DNA from: Kiloniella laminariae
GTDB taxonomy: Bacteria; Pseudomonadota; Alphaproteobacteria; Kiloniellales; Kiloniellaceae
Direction of reading: 5' to 3'
NCBI RefSeq assembly: GCF_027214005.1
Contig: NZ_JAPWGY010000003.1
Location: 310,001 to 374,000 of the forward strand
Length of the DNA: 64,000 nucleotides
Both the position numbers and the translations under genes were made by a program. Shown one piece after another: positions 52,634 through 61,075 of the stretch (positions are counted from its first letter, which is position 1; each line of letters opens with the position of its first letter). The notes under the pieces are model-generated. The model was not told the DNA's origin. It saw nothing but the letters and a program-made list of their open reading frames with translations, and ran no database searches.

Positions 52634-52789
52634 CCTTTTGAGCCTTCCTTTGTCGCAGGGGCTGTGGTGTTGAAAACTGCCGGATCAACAGAATGTCAGG
52701 AAGCATGATCACCTGACAAGGCTTTCTCCATTATCTGTTGTGGCTCATTACCTCCTCGTCAAGAAGGGTTTGCCTGCCCAAAAAGCAAA

Positions 52790-52812
52790 CTGGCCGCAGA
52801 ATATGCGGCCAG
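52790..52812 (-). terminator. Terminator after phoB
   Basis: CTGGCCGCA and its complement close TATTC on the - strand and are followed by TTTGCTTTTT. It lies 33 bases past the phoB stop and marks the end of the phosphate operon. Confidence 0.85.
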
Positions 52813-52844
52813 AGAACGACGGAAGAAAAAAACATAATGCGAAG

Positions 52845-53543
52845 TCAGGCGGCCTTGGCTGCCCGATCCAGTGAATAACCAGCAGAGCGCACGGTGCGAA
52901 TCAGGTCCTGTTCGGTACCCTCGTTCAAAACCTTTCTCAGGCGCCGGATGTGAACATCAACTGTGCGGGGTTCGACATAGACATCATGTCCCCAGACAGA
53001 ATCGAGCAGCTGTTCGCGACTGAAGACCCGGCCAGGATTCTGCATCAGATGCCGCAACAGCTTGAATTCGGTCGGACCCAGATGGACTTCGCGTTCACCA
53101 CGGTGAACCTTGTAAGCTGCCAGATCCATATTGATGTCTTCAAAGATCAGGGCTTCGGTTACTGTTTCCGGCTTGCTCCGGCGCATGATGGCCCGAATAC
53201 GGGCGACCAGTTCGGCAGGGGAAAAAGGTTTGGTCATGTAGTCATCTGCCCCGGAATCCAGACCCCGGATCTTGTCGGTTTCCTCCCCGCGGGCGGTGAG
53301 CATGATGATCGGTACATCGCGGGTTTCCTGCAGACGCCGTAACTGGCGGCAGACTTCAATGCCAGAGAGCAGGGGCAGCATCCAGTCGAGCAGAATCAGA
53401 TCAGGGGTTTCTTCCTTGGCACGGAGAAGGGCTTCTTCACCATCATGGGCTTCGTTGACCCGGAAACCTTCTTTTTCAAGGTTATAACGCAGAAGGGTTG
53501 TCAGGGCGACTTCATCTTCGATGATTAAGGCCAGGGGTTTCAT
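52845..53543 (-). CDS. phoB: Phosphate regulon response regulator PhoB
   Basis: PhoB binds Pho boxes when phosphorylated by PhoR under phosphate limitation. The 232-residue protein has the receiver domain (PLALIIEDEVALTTLLRYNLEKEGF, phosphoacceptor Asp in LILLDWMLP, MLTARGEETDKIRGLDSGADDYMTKPFSPAEL). The OmpR-type winged helix follows (HLGPTEFKLLRHLMQNPGRVFSREQLLDSVWGHDVYVEPRTVDVHIRRLRKVL). ATG 53543 has AGGA eight bases upstream; earlier in-frame starts to 53567 have poorer context. It is the last gene of the operon, 25 bases after phoU. Confidence 0.97.
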   Translation of the reverse strand: MKPLALIIEDEVALTTLLRYNLEKEGFRVNEAHDGEEALLRAKEETPDLILLDWMLPLLSGIEVCRQLRRLQETRDVPIIMLTARGEETDKIRGLDSGADDYMTKPFSPAELVARIRAIMRRSKPETVTEALIFEDINMDLAAYKVHRGEREVHLGPTEFKLLRHLMQNPGRVFSREQLLDSVWGHDVYVEPRTVDVHIRRLRKVLNEGTEQDLIRTVRSAGYSLDRAAKAA

Positions 53544-53568
53544 GGAAAGATCCTTTGTTTCCATCACG

Positions 53569-54309
53569 TTAAATTTCTACTTCGCCGTTATCCTCTTCGG
53601 CCGAGAGAATCTGGAATGGTGTCCGGTCCCCTTTGGGACGTTTGCCTTCCAGTTTATGCCCGGTCGAGAGATAATAGATCGTTTCGGCGATATTTGTGGC
53701 GTGATCGCCCATACGCTCGATATTTTTGGCAATAAACAGCATATGGGTACAGGCTCCGATATTCCGGGGATCTTCCATCATATAGGTGAGAAGTTCCCGG
53801 AAAAGAGAGGTGTACATTTCATCGACTTCTTCATCGCGGTGCCAGACATCAATGGCCCGGTCCTTGTCGCTGTGCGAGAAGGCATCGAGGGTGTCTTTGA
53901 CGATTTCCTGAACCAGTCTGGACATGCGCATGATGCTGGTAACAGACTTTTGCGGCGGCATCTGGTTAATCGCGATACTGCGTTTGGCGATATTCTTGGC
54001 ATAGTCGCCAATCCGTTCCAGATCCGAGGAGATCTTGAGGGCGGATATAACCGCACGCAGGTCATTGGCCACGGGCTGGCGCAGGGCAATCAGCTGGACA
54101 ACGGCGGCTTCCAGCTCTTCTTCCAGCGCATCGATCTTGGCGTCTTCAGCGCGGACCATTTCGGCCTTGGCACTGTCCCGCTGAACCAGAGCATCTACGG
54201 CTTCGGCCAGCTGGTTTTCCGCCATGCCGCCCATACGGATAATGATTTCGTGAATGGTCCGCAATTCCTTGTCAAAGGAGCGAACGATATGGTCATTCGA
54301 GTTCTGCAT
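53569..54309 (-). CDS. phoU: Phosphate signalling protein PhoU
   Basis: PhoU links the Pst transporter to PhoR and dampens the phosphate response. The 246-residue protein has two three-helix PhoU repeats, with HIVRSFDKELRTIHEIIIRMGGMAENQLAEA at the start. Each repeat carries the acidic metal-binding pattern ExxxD (RADAKIDALEEEL and RDEEVDEMYTSLF regions) and DLERIGDYAKNIAKRS / NIERMGDHATNIAETIYYL. It starts 10 bases after pstB and leads to phoB. Confidence 0.97.
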   Translation of the reverse strand: MQNSNDHIVRSFDKELRTIHEIIIRMGGMAENQLAEAVDALVQRDSAKAEMVRAEDAKIDALEEELEAAVVQLIALRQPVANDLRAVISALKISSDLERIGDYAKNIAKRSIAINQMPPQKSVTSIMRMSRLVQEIVKDTLDAFSHSDKDRAIDVWHRDEEVDEMYTSLFRELLTYMMEDPRNIGACTHMLFIAKNIERMGDHATNIAETIYYLSTGHKLEGKRPKGDRTPFQILSAEEDNGEVEI

Positions 54310-54319
54310 GATTTTATCC

Positions 54320-55132
54320 TTACCCGAAACGTCCGGTGATGTAACCCTGGGTGCGCTGGTCTTCCGGGCTGGTGAACAATTTGTCGGTTTCGCCGACTTC
54401 GACCAGTTCTCCGAGATGGAAGAAAGCTGTTTTCTGAGAGACTCTTGCGGCCTGCTGCATGGAGTGTGTCACGATTACAATTGTGAAGTTCTCGCGCAAC
54501 TCGTCAATAAGCTCTTCGATCTTGGCTGTTGCGATCGGATCAAGGGCCGAGCAAGGCTCGTCCATGAGGATGACTTCCGGATTGACAGCGATGGCACGGG
54601 CGATGCAAAGGCGCTGTTGCTGCCCGCCAGACAGGCCGGTTCCAGGTGAATCCAGCCGGTCTTTGACCTCTTCCCACAGCCCTGCACGTCGCAGACTTGA
54701 CTCGACTGTTGCTTCCAGTTCGTCCTTGCCGCTGGCAATACCGTGCAAACGGGGACCATAGGCGATGTTATCATAGATTGATTTTGGAAAGGGGTTGGGT
54801 TTTTGGAAAACCATGCCGACCCTGGCCCTGAGCAGAACCGGATCAAGCCCGGAGTTATAGATATCGATCCCTTCCAGAGTGATCCGGCCTTCAACCCGGC
54901 AGCTCTCGATCACATCGTTCATACGATTGATACAGCGAAGAAAAGTGGACTTTCCGCAGCCGGACGGACCAATCAGAGCTGTTACCTCGTTTGCGGCGAT
55001 ATCCAGCTCAATTGATTTGAGGGCCTGACTCTGTCCGTAGTAGACATTGACATCACGGGCGATAATCTTGGGCTCAGCCATAGCGGCTTTCTCCCGTGTT
55101 TTGAAGTTTTGCATATCCATTGCGTCGGGCAT
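54320..55132 (-). CDS. pstB: Phosphate ABC transporter ATP-binding protein PstB
   Basis: PstB is the ATPase of the high-affinity phosphate importer. The 270-residue product has Walker [10 protein letters not shown] (about residues 55-63), [25 protein letters not shown] (Q loop and PstB signature), the ABC motif [14 protein letters not shown], Walker [14 protein letters not shown] and the H-loop [11 protein letters not shown] 55081 has GGGAG nine bases upstream and starts at the domain edge, so it may be the real start (253 residues). The gene lies 11 bases after pstA. Confidence 0.97.
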   Translation of the reverse strand: MPDAMDMQNFKTREKAAMAEPKIIARDVNVYYGQSQALKSIELDIAANEVTALIGPSGCGKSTFLRCINRMNDVIESCRVEGRITLEGIDIYNSGLDPVLLRARVGMVFQKPNPFPKSIYDNIAYGPRLHGIASGKDELEATVESSLRRAGLWEEVKDRLDSPGTGLSGGQQQRLCIARAIAVNPEVILMDEPCSALDPIATAKIEELIDELRENFTIVIVTHSMQQAARVSQKTAFFHLGELVEVGETDKLFTSPEDQRTQGYITGRFG

Positions 55133-55143
55133 CCTGTTTTCTC

Positions 55144-56457
55144 TTACCAGCGTCGTTCAAAACGTTTGCGTAACAGTACAGCAATCGCATTCATCACAAC
55201 CAGAAAGGCCAGCAAAACCATGATGGCTGCTGAGGTTTTTTCTACAAAGCCGCGCTCTGGACTGTCTGCCCAGAGAAAAATCTGTACCGGCAATACTGTG
55301 GCAGCGTCATTAATACTGCCGGGAATGTCAGCGATAAAGGCGACCATGCCGATCATCAGCAGCGGGGCTGTCTCTCCCAGAGCCTGGGCCATGCCAAGAA
55401 TGGTTCCGGTCAGTATACCGGGCATGGCAAGGGGAAAGACATGATGAAAGACGGTCTGCATGCGCGACGCGCCCATCCCGAGGGCGGCTTCGCGGATGGA
55501 AGGCGGGACCGCCTTCAATGCCGCACGGGAAGCAATGATGATTGTCGGTAAAGTCATCAGAGCCAGTACCATGCCACCAACTAGTGGGGCAGAACGGGGC
55601 AAACCGAAGAAATTCAGGAAAATCGCCAGACCAAGCAAGCCGAAAACAATTGAAGGTACGGCTGCCAGATTGTTGATGTTTACCTCAATAATATCTGTCC
55701 AGCGGTTGCGCGGGGCGAATTCCTCGAGGTAAATCGCGGTCAGCACACCTATGGGAAAGCAGAGCGCAAGAGTGATGGCCAGTGTGTAGAGCGATCCGAT
55801 AACGGCCCCGAGAATGCCGGCTTCTTCGGGTTCACGGGAATCTGCGTGAGTGAAGAAATCGATATTGAATTTTTTAATGACCCGGTCATCGGCCTCGAGG
55901 GTATCAAGCCAGCCCAGTTCCTGATCCTTGATCTTGCGATCAGACTGGGGAACGTCCCGGGGAATAAAACCCTTGATGTAGCTGTCTACATCGTCAGATG
56001 CCTTGACGGCAATCGTCGCGGTCGTGCCGACCAGCTTTGGGTTTTCGAGTACGGCATTCCGTAAATCGTATTCGGCAGCACTGCCAACCAGCCCGTAGAG
56101 GGATCGTTTTTCGTTGCGGCTTTCTGCTTCTGGAAACTGTTCTTTCAAAGCATCGCGCAGGATCCCGCGATAGCTGGCAGCGGCAAGATCTTCCTGCCGA
56201 CCGGTTCCCTTCGGATCAATCGTGGCCTGATCAAGCCGGACATCAAGCAGGATATAGGTTTGTTCAAAGGCAGTGTAGCCCTTGGAAACAATCGAGGTAA
56301 GTAACAAACCTAGGACCAGCACAGCAGTCAGAACAGCTGCCAGTCCATACAGCTTGAATCGGGTTTCCGCAGCGTTACGCTTTTTGAGTAACGCCTTGTC
56401 AATTTCCAGGGGAGGGTTCAATTCCATTGGTACAGGGCTATCAGTCATATTTTTCAC
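55144..56457 (-). CDS. pstA: Phosphate ABC transporter permease PstA
   Basis: PstA is an inner-membrane permease subunit. The 437-residue protein has a first helix (about 35-58) and a periplasmic domain of about 150 residues, which is long and common in alphaproteobacterial PstA. The permease core follows, with the EAA-like loop near [47 protein letters not shown]. The C-terminus is RRKRFERRW. Its start overlaps the pstC stop by about 17 bases (ATG 56457; ATG 56448 also possible), so the two genes are coupled. Confidence 0.95.
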   Translation of the reverse strand: MKNMTDSPVPMELNPPLEIDKALLKKRNAAETRFKLYGLAAVLTAVLVLGLLLTSIVSKGYTAFEQTYILLDVRLDQATIDPKGTGRQEDLAAASYRGILRDALKEQFPEAESRNEKRSLYGLVGSAAEYDLRNAVLENPKLVGTTATIAVKASDDVDSYIKGFIPRDVPQSDRKIKDQELGWLDTLEADDRVIKKFNIDFFTHADSREPEEAGILGAVIGSLYTLAITLALCFPIGVLTAIYLEEFAPRNRWTDIIEVNINNLAAVPSIVFGLLGLAIFLNFFGLPRSAPLVGGMVLALMTLPTIIIASRAALKAVPPSIREAALGMGASRMQTVFHHVFPLAMPGILTGTILGMAQALGETAPLLMIGMVAFIADIPGSINDAATVLPVQIFLWADSPERGFVEKTSAAIMVLLAFLVVMNAIAVLLRKRFERRW

Positions 56458-57823
56458 GATATTTACGCACCACTTTCAAAGCCACGATGTTCATGGCGAG
56501 GGTAACGATGAAGAGCAGGAGACCCAGAGCAAAGGCCGCGAGCGTTTTGGCACTGTCAAATTCCTGATCTCCGACCAGCAGGGTGACAATCTGTACCGTC
56601 ACGGTTGTAACAGCTTCCAGTGGATTGGCGGTCAGGTTGGCTGCCAGACCGGCAGCCATAACCACAATCATCGTTTCGCCAATAGCCCGGCTCATGGCCA
56701 GCAAGACAGCGCCGACGATACCAGGCAAGGCAGCGGGAAGAATAACCTTGGTAATGGTTTCCGACTTTGTTGCCCCCATGGCGTAAGAGGCGTCACGCAG
56801 AGACTGCGGTACCGAATTCATGACATCATCAGACAGGGAAGAGATAAAGGGAATGATCATGATTCCCATAACCATTCCGGCAGCGAGTGCAGATTCGGAG
56901 GAAACATCGAGACCGAAAAATTCCCCACTATTGCGGAAAAAAGGGGCAACTGTCAGGGCGGCAAAGAAGCCATAGACCACAGTTGGAATCCCGGCGAGAA
57001 TTTCGAGCAGGGGTTTGGCAAAGGCCCGGAATTTTTTACCGGCATATTCAGACATATAGATTGCAGACATCAGGCCAACGGGAACTGCTACGACCATGGA
57101 GATAAAGGTGATCAGCATTGTCCCGGCGAAAAGAGGTACAGCGCCGAAAGAGCCTGAACCGCCGACTTGGTCAGTTCTAAGAGCCGTTTGAGGGCTCCAG
57201 TGCAAACCAAAGAGAAATTCGGTAAGCGGGACCTTGTTGAAAAAACGCAGGGTTTCAAAAATCAGGGAGAAAACAATACCGACTGTCGTCAGGATGGCGA
57301 TTGTCGAGCAGGCCATCATCACAACCGAAATGATTTTCTCGACCTTGTTCCGCGCCCGTAAATCAGGGCTGATGGATTTCAGACTGCTGAAAAGCCCGCC
57401 AAGAGACAGGCTGATGGCCACCACTGCCATTGCGAAATAGCTGATCTGGCGGAAGAAGATATAGCTGTCAGTTGCGGCTTGCAGGTCATTATTGACTTCA
57501 CGACTGATAATACCACCAGAAGCCAGATTGATGACGTCATTTACATAGAGAGTGATCTGGTCAGATGTGAGATTCTGGTTTGATGCACTCAGCTTTGAGG
57601 AGACAATGGCTTCTGCGATCGCGGGTTCAAAAGCCATCCATCCCGCCATCAACAGCAAACTGGGCAGCCCACACCAGATCGCGGTGTAGAGCCCGTAATA
57701 GGGGAGGCGGGAATGTAAGGGGTGGTAGGCGTGACCAGAAAGAGCAACCGCCCGGCCCTTTCCCAGAATGTATCCGAGAATGATCAGGAATATCAGCGCG
57801 AAGAAGAGAGCTAGCTGTTCCAT
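56441..57823 (-). CDS. pstC: Phosphate ABC transporter permease PstC
   Basis: PstC is the second permease subunit. The 460-residue protein has an N-terminal helix pair and a periplasmic segment of about 60 residues (ASNQNLTSDQITLYVNDVINLASGGIISREVNNDLQAATDS). The permease core has GSFGAVPLFAGTMLITFISMVVAVPVGLMSAIYMSEYA, and the EAA-like loop is VPQSLRDASYAMGATKSETITKVILPAALPGIVGAVLL. The N-terminal third is longer than in Escherichia coli, as in other alphaproteobacteria. It follows pstS by 115 bases, with a hairpin between. Confidence 0.95.
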   Translation of the reverse strand: MEQLALFFALIFLIILGYILGKGRAVALSGHAYHPLHSRLPYYGLYTAIWCGLPSLLLMAGWMAFEPAIAEAIVSSKLSASNQNLTSDQITLYVNDVINLASGGIISREVNNDLQAATDSYIFFRQISYFAMAVVAISLSLGGLFSSLKSISPDLRARNKVEKIISVVMMACSTIAILTTVGIVFSLIFETLRFFNKVPLTEFLFGLHWSPQTALRTDQVGGSGSFGAVPLFAGTMLITFISMVVAVPVGLMSAIYMSEYAGKKFRAFAKPLLEILAGIPTVVYGFFAALTVAPFFRNSGEFFGLDVSSESALAAGMVMGIMIIPFISSLSDDVMNSVPQSLRDASYAMGATKSETITKVILPAALPGIVGAVLLAMSRAIGETMIVVMAAGLAANLTANPLEAVTTVTVQIVTLLVGDQEFDSAKTLAAFALGLLLFIVTLAMNIVALKVVRKYREKYD

Positions 57824-57886
57824 ACTATTTTTTTACCCGTCTTCATCCCCGTCAGGGAAATCATAGAATCAGTTTATTCTATCAGA

Positions 57887-57916
57887 AACTGGCGGTCTGT
57901 TACCAAACCGCCAGTT
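57887..57916 (-). other. Hairpin between pstS and pstC
   Basis: AACTGGCGGT and its complement form a ten-base perfect stem around a ten-base loop, 23 bases past the pstS stop. It has only a short T-tract, so it more likely stabilises pstS mRNA or partly terminates, giving more PstS than the other subunits. Confidence 0.75.
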
Positions 57917-57938
57917 CTTCAAGATAGCTTCCGTGTGA

Positions 57939-58976
57939 TTACATACTCAGCTGCTCAAGCCCCTGAGCGGCGTTGCCGATAATGTCACGTTCTTTGGCAG
58001 GCAAGGGGATCAAACCCTTGTCAGCCAGGTAACCTTCATCACCCCATGCATCTTCGCTTGTGAAGGCTTTCACAAATTCAGCGATGCCAGGTACGGAACC
58101 AACATGCTCTTTCTTTACGTAAAAGTAGAGGGAGCGGGAAACGCCGTAATCGCCTGAGGCAATGTTATCAAAGGTCGGTTCGGTCTGTTCGATGATTGAA
58201 CCCTGGATCTTGTCGGCATTCTGGTCAAGAAAGCTGAAACCGAAGATGCCGAGGGCTTTCGGGTTTGCTTCCAGCTTCTGGATGATCAGATTGTCATTTT
58301 CGCCAGCTTCGATGTACGCGCCGTCTTCACGAATGGTGTGTGCAACTGCGGCAAAGGCTTTCTTGTCGCTTTTGCGCAGGTCAGCAAGGCTGTCAAATTT
58401 CTTGGCGCCGCCTTCCATGGCCAGCTCGACAAATGCGTCACGGGTACCGGATGTTGGCGGTGGGCCGAGAACCTCAATTTTTGAATCTGGCAGGCTTGGA
58501 TCGATGTCGCTCCATTTCTGATAGGGATTATCGACCAGTTTGCCATCAACAGGAACCTGCTTGGCCAGCGCCATGAAGACCTGCTGCAGAGTCAGCTCAA
58601 AACGCTCACTCGCTTTAGAGTTGGCCAGAACAATACCATCAAAACCGATTTTTACTTCTGTGATCGAAACACCGTTCTTGGTGCAATCTTCATATTCGGA
58701 AGATTTGATACGGCGGGAGGCGTTGGTGATATCGGGATGTTCAACACCAACACCGGCACAGAAAAGCTTCATGCCGCCACCGGAACCGGTGCTTTCAACA
58801 ACAGGTGTCTTGAAGCCAGTTGTCTTGCCGAAGGTTTCAGCAACGGTTGTTGAAAATGGGAAAACAGTAGAAGAGCCGACAATGCGGATCTGGTCGCGTG
58901 CCTGGGCCGCGCCAGCGATTGCTACCATCATGCCAGCCAGGGCTGTCGCAGTGAGAACTTTTTTGATCACGTTCAT
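57939..58976 (-). CDS. pstS: Phosphate-binding protein PstS
   Basis: PstS captures phosphate in the periplasm for PstCAB. The 345-residue protein has a signal peptide cleaved after AGAAQA (about residue 26). The fold has IRIVGSSTVFPFSTTVAE (phosphate-binding SSTV), VVESTGSGGGMKLFCAGVG, DITNASRRIKSSEYEDC and PTSGTRDAFVELAMEGG. It resembles the PstS-like family of alphaproteobacteria and cyanobacteria in length and in the extra Cys residues (FCAG, DCTK). It is the first gene after the Pho box, so it is the most directly regulated. Confidence 0.95.
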   Translation of the reverse strand: MNVIKKVLTATALAGMMVAIAGAAQARDQIRIVGSSTVFPFSTTVAETFGKTTGFKTPVVESTGSGGGMKLFCAGVGVEHPDITNASRRIKSSEYEDCTKNGVSITEVKIGFDGIVLANSKASERFELTLQQVFMALAKQVPVDGKLVDNPYQKWSDIDPSLPDSKIEVLGPPPTSGTRDAFVELAMEGGAKKFDSLADLRKSDKKAFAAVAHTIREDGAYIEAGENDNLIIQKLEANPKALGIFGFSFLDQNADKIQGSIIEQTEPTFDNIASGDYGVSRSLYFYVKKEHVGSVPGIAEFVKAFTSEDAWGDEGYLADKGLIPLPAKERDIIGNAAQGLEQLSM

Positions 58977-59097
58977 ATCTCCGCTTTATAGCGTTTGTAT
59001 AATCTCTACTACGCACTTTCCCGGTTTTCCGGGGTCCTCATGCCGCAACACTTTTTCGTTTTGCGAGGTCATGCGCTGTCGATCATTCGACGAGGCA

Positions 59098-59142
59098 AAC
59101 ATAGCTTCCTCAGACGATAGTTCTGTGACTCATCCGTGACAC
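59098..59142 (-). promoter_or_regulatory. Pho-box promoter of pstSCAB-phoU-phoB
   Basis: On the - strand, three seven-base units spaced by 11 (GTGTCAC, GAGTCAC, CTATCGT; 59114-59142) are followed by ten bases and then TATGTT (59098-59103). This copies the E. coli Pho-box to -10 geometry. The last unit is weakest. The pstS ATG lies about 120 bases downstream. Confidence 0.78.
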
Positions 59143-59378
59143 TTTTGTTACCCTGATTTTGGTTGATATGGTGTGCTCAGGCAAGAAAAATAAATCACAA
59201 GCTATTGATATATAATAGTATCGTGAAGAATCAAACGGATGATGAACAAGGGAAAGTTCATCGGGCTTCATATGAAGCTTTTGTGAAGCCGACGCAATGT
59301 TGCCTTTTCTTTAAGAAAGCCTTCACCCTTGAGTTGGTCCGGCAAACCCTTGATCAAAGGGTGGGGGAACTGTGCCGT

Positions 59379-59402
59379 ATCTTACAGGGAAACCCGTAAG
59401 AT
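59379..59402 (-). terminator. Hairpin after phoR
   Basis: ATCTTAC and GTAAGAT, extended by GGG/CCC with one bulged base, close a three-base loop 14 bases after the phoR stop. A second hairpin (CCCTT and AAGGG) follows at 59345-59362. Neither has a strong T-run. Confidence 0.45.
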
Positions 59403-59415
59403 ATCCCGTAAGTTA

Positions 59416-60879
59416 TCAGGCGAGGTTCGAACTTTCCCATGCTGGCAGGTTCATTTCGCTCACTGCGGCTTTGGGAAGGTAGACTGTAAAGGTTGATCCC
59501 CGGCCCACTTCGCTGTCGATGGTGAGCACCCCCCGATGTCGATTGACAATATGTTTCACGATCGCCAGCCCCAGACCGGTCCCGCCAAGTTCACGGGAAC
59601 GCGCGGCATCTACCCGATAGAAGCGTTCGGTCAGGCGGGGGATATGTTCGCGCGGAATGCCATCTCCCTGATCAATGATTGCGATGGCAACAGAGGGGCG
59701 ACCCAGTCTTCGCATGCCCTGGCTTCCAGGCCCGTAAGCTTTGCAGCGGATGGTGACAGTCGTGCCCTTGTGACCGTATTTTATGGCATTTTCGAGGAGG
59801 TTCTGGAACAGCTGAGTCAAGGATTCTGCGTCTCCCAGAACCGGAATACTGTCCTGCAAGTCGGGACTCAGATCCTTTCTTATGGTGATCTGCTTGTTTT
59901 GAATCTGGGTATGCAGGCCTTCGGTAATCTTGGTTATAATAATGTTCAGGTCCGTGACCCCGGTAGGGGGCGTATGTTCGAGCAGTTCAATACGCGAGAG
60001 AGATAACAGATCCGAAACAAGATGGGACATGCGTTCGGATTGATCCTGCATGATGTTGAGGAATCTTTGTTGGGCTTCGGGATCATCTTTTGCAGGCCCC
60101 TTAAGGGTTTCAATGAAGCCCATGAGACTGGCGAGAGGCGTTTTGAGTTCGTGGCTGGCGTTGGCGATAAAGTCGCCGCGCATCTGGTCAACCTTTTTGG
60201 CCGCTGTCTGGTCGTGCAGGCTGATGATCACACGGGTGCCGTCCCAGGTCTGTTCGCTCATACGGGCGATACGGGCCAGCATATAACGTTCCACGCGTCC
60301 ATGGATTTTGAATTCGACAAAACGCGAGATGTCTTCATTACTGTTTTCCACAGTATCGACTGCGTTGAGTATACTTGGATTGCGCAGAATCGTCGACAGC
60401 TCCCGCCCGGTAATATTGTTCCCAAAAATGGTCTGGGCAGCGGGATTCCCCCGGATAATCTGTCGTTTTTTTCCGAGCATGATCAGGGGATCCGGCAGGG
60501 AGGAAAGGATGGCCTCGTTACCCTCGGTCACGGCTTCGAGCTGACGTCTGTATTGCTGGCGTTCCTGGGCCATGCGAGAGAGTGAGAGGTTCAGTTCGGG
60601 ATAGAGGAAACTCCCGGCTGCGGAAGGAATACCTGGCAGAGGGTCTTTGCCCTTGAGCTGGCGAAGAGCTGTTATGTACTCTTTGAGTTTTTCAACATGG
60701 CTATAGTGGCTGCTCAGAATATACCCTGTGCCAAGCAGGATGATTACACCAGCCCCCAGCGCGGCCTGCCACACGATAAGGTGCAGGATAACCAGCAGAA
60801 ATAACACGGCAATTCCGGGGGAGGTCAGAATCAGCGATGAAGTGAAAAGTCTGCTGTATTTTTCCTGTCGTTGTGGCAT
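59416..60879 (-). CDS. phoR: Phosphate regulon sensor histidine kinase PhoR
   Basis: PhoR controls PhoB phosphorylation. The 487-residue protein has two close transmembrane helices (about 12-55), then a short linker and a PAS domain (about 110-215: EAILSSLPDPLIMLGKKRQIIRGNPAAQTIFG). The HisKA domain has the phosphoacceptor in NASHELKTPLASLMGFIETL (near residue 243). The ATPase domain has LFQNLLENAIKYGHKGT, IIDQGDGIPREHIPRLTERFYRVD, GGTGLGLAIVKHI and a final GRGSTFTVYLP. There is no large periplasmic sensor, as expected for PhoR, which reads Pst/PhoU status. Confidence 0.95.
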   Translation of the reverse strand: MPQRQEKYSRLFTSSLILTSPGIAVLFLLVILHLIVWQAALGAGVIILLGTGYILSSHYSHVEKLKEYITALRQLKGKDPLPGIPSAAGSFLYPELNLSLSRMAQERQQYRRQLEAVTEGNEAILSSLPDPLIMLGKKRQIIRGNPAAQTIFGNNITGRELSTILRNPSILNAVDTVENSNEDISRFVEFKIHGRVERYMLARIARMSEQTWDGTRVIISLHDQTAAKKVDQMRGDFIANASHELKTPLASLMGFIETLKGPAKDDPEAQQRFLNIMQDQSERMSHLVSDLLSLSRIELLEHTPPTGVTDLNIIITKITEGLHTQIQNKQITIRKDLSPDLQDSIPVLGDAESLTQLFQNLLENAIKYGHKGTTVTIRCKAYGPGSQGMRRLGRPSVAIAIIDQGDGIPREHIPRLTERFYRVDAARSRELGGTGLGLAIVKHIVNRHRGVLTIDSEVGRGSTFTVYLPKAAVSEMNLPAWESSNLA

Positions 60880-60934
60880 GGCGACCCAATAGTTTTCAGG
60901 TGTTGCAGGAAGGGTACCTCCCTGATGGTGCCCT

Positions 60935-60958
60935 ATACTTAACCTGCCTTCATGACAG
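60935..60958 (-). promoter_or_regulatory. Possible weak Pho half-box and -10 before phoR
   Basis: On the - strand CTGTCAT (60952-60958) is an exact Pho-box unit. The next upstream 11-base position (CCTTCTT) matches only four of seven. A TATAGG-like -10 lies 14 bases downstream. This is weaker than the pstS and phosphodiesterase boxes. Confidence 0.35.
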
Positions 60959-60990
60959 TTTGAAGAAGGTTTTGAAGTTTATTATATTTC

Positions 60991-61022
60991 AATGGCTTCC
61001 GGCGTTGAAACCGGAAGCCATT
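60991..61022 (-). terminator. Hairpin after maeB
   Basis: AATGGCTTCCGG and its complement form a 12-base perfect stem with an eight-base loop, 54 bases past the maeB stop. The following tract is AT-rich (GAAATATAATAAA on the - strand) but not a pure T-run. Confidence 0.75.
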
Positions 61023-61075
61023 GTGATGGTCGCATGTCGTGTTACAGAAATAATTATCCCTGTTTTTGATCTGCC

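Larger units (their letters stand above)
58977..59415 (-). other. Regulatory gap between phoR and pstS
   Basis: About 440 bases hold no gene I can support. They contain the Pho box and -10 of pstS (59098-59142), an AT-rich patch near 59195-59222, a perfect 14-base palindrome GCTTCATATGAAGC (59265-59278) and two hairpins just after phoR (59345-59362 and 59379-59402), which may end or protect its transcript. Confidence 0.65.

Noticed and set aside
59163-59399. A 78-codon open frame between phoR and pstS
   Set aside because: It crosses the hairpins after phoR, has no family pattern, and its start has no clear ribosome-binding site.
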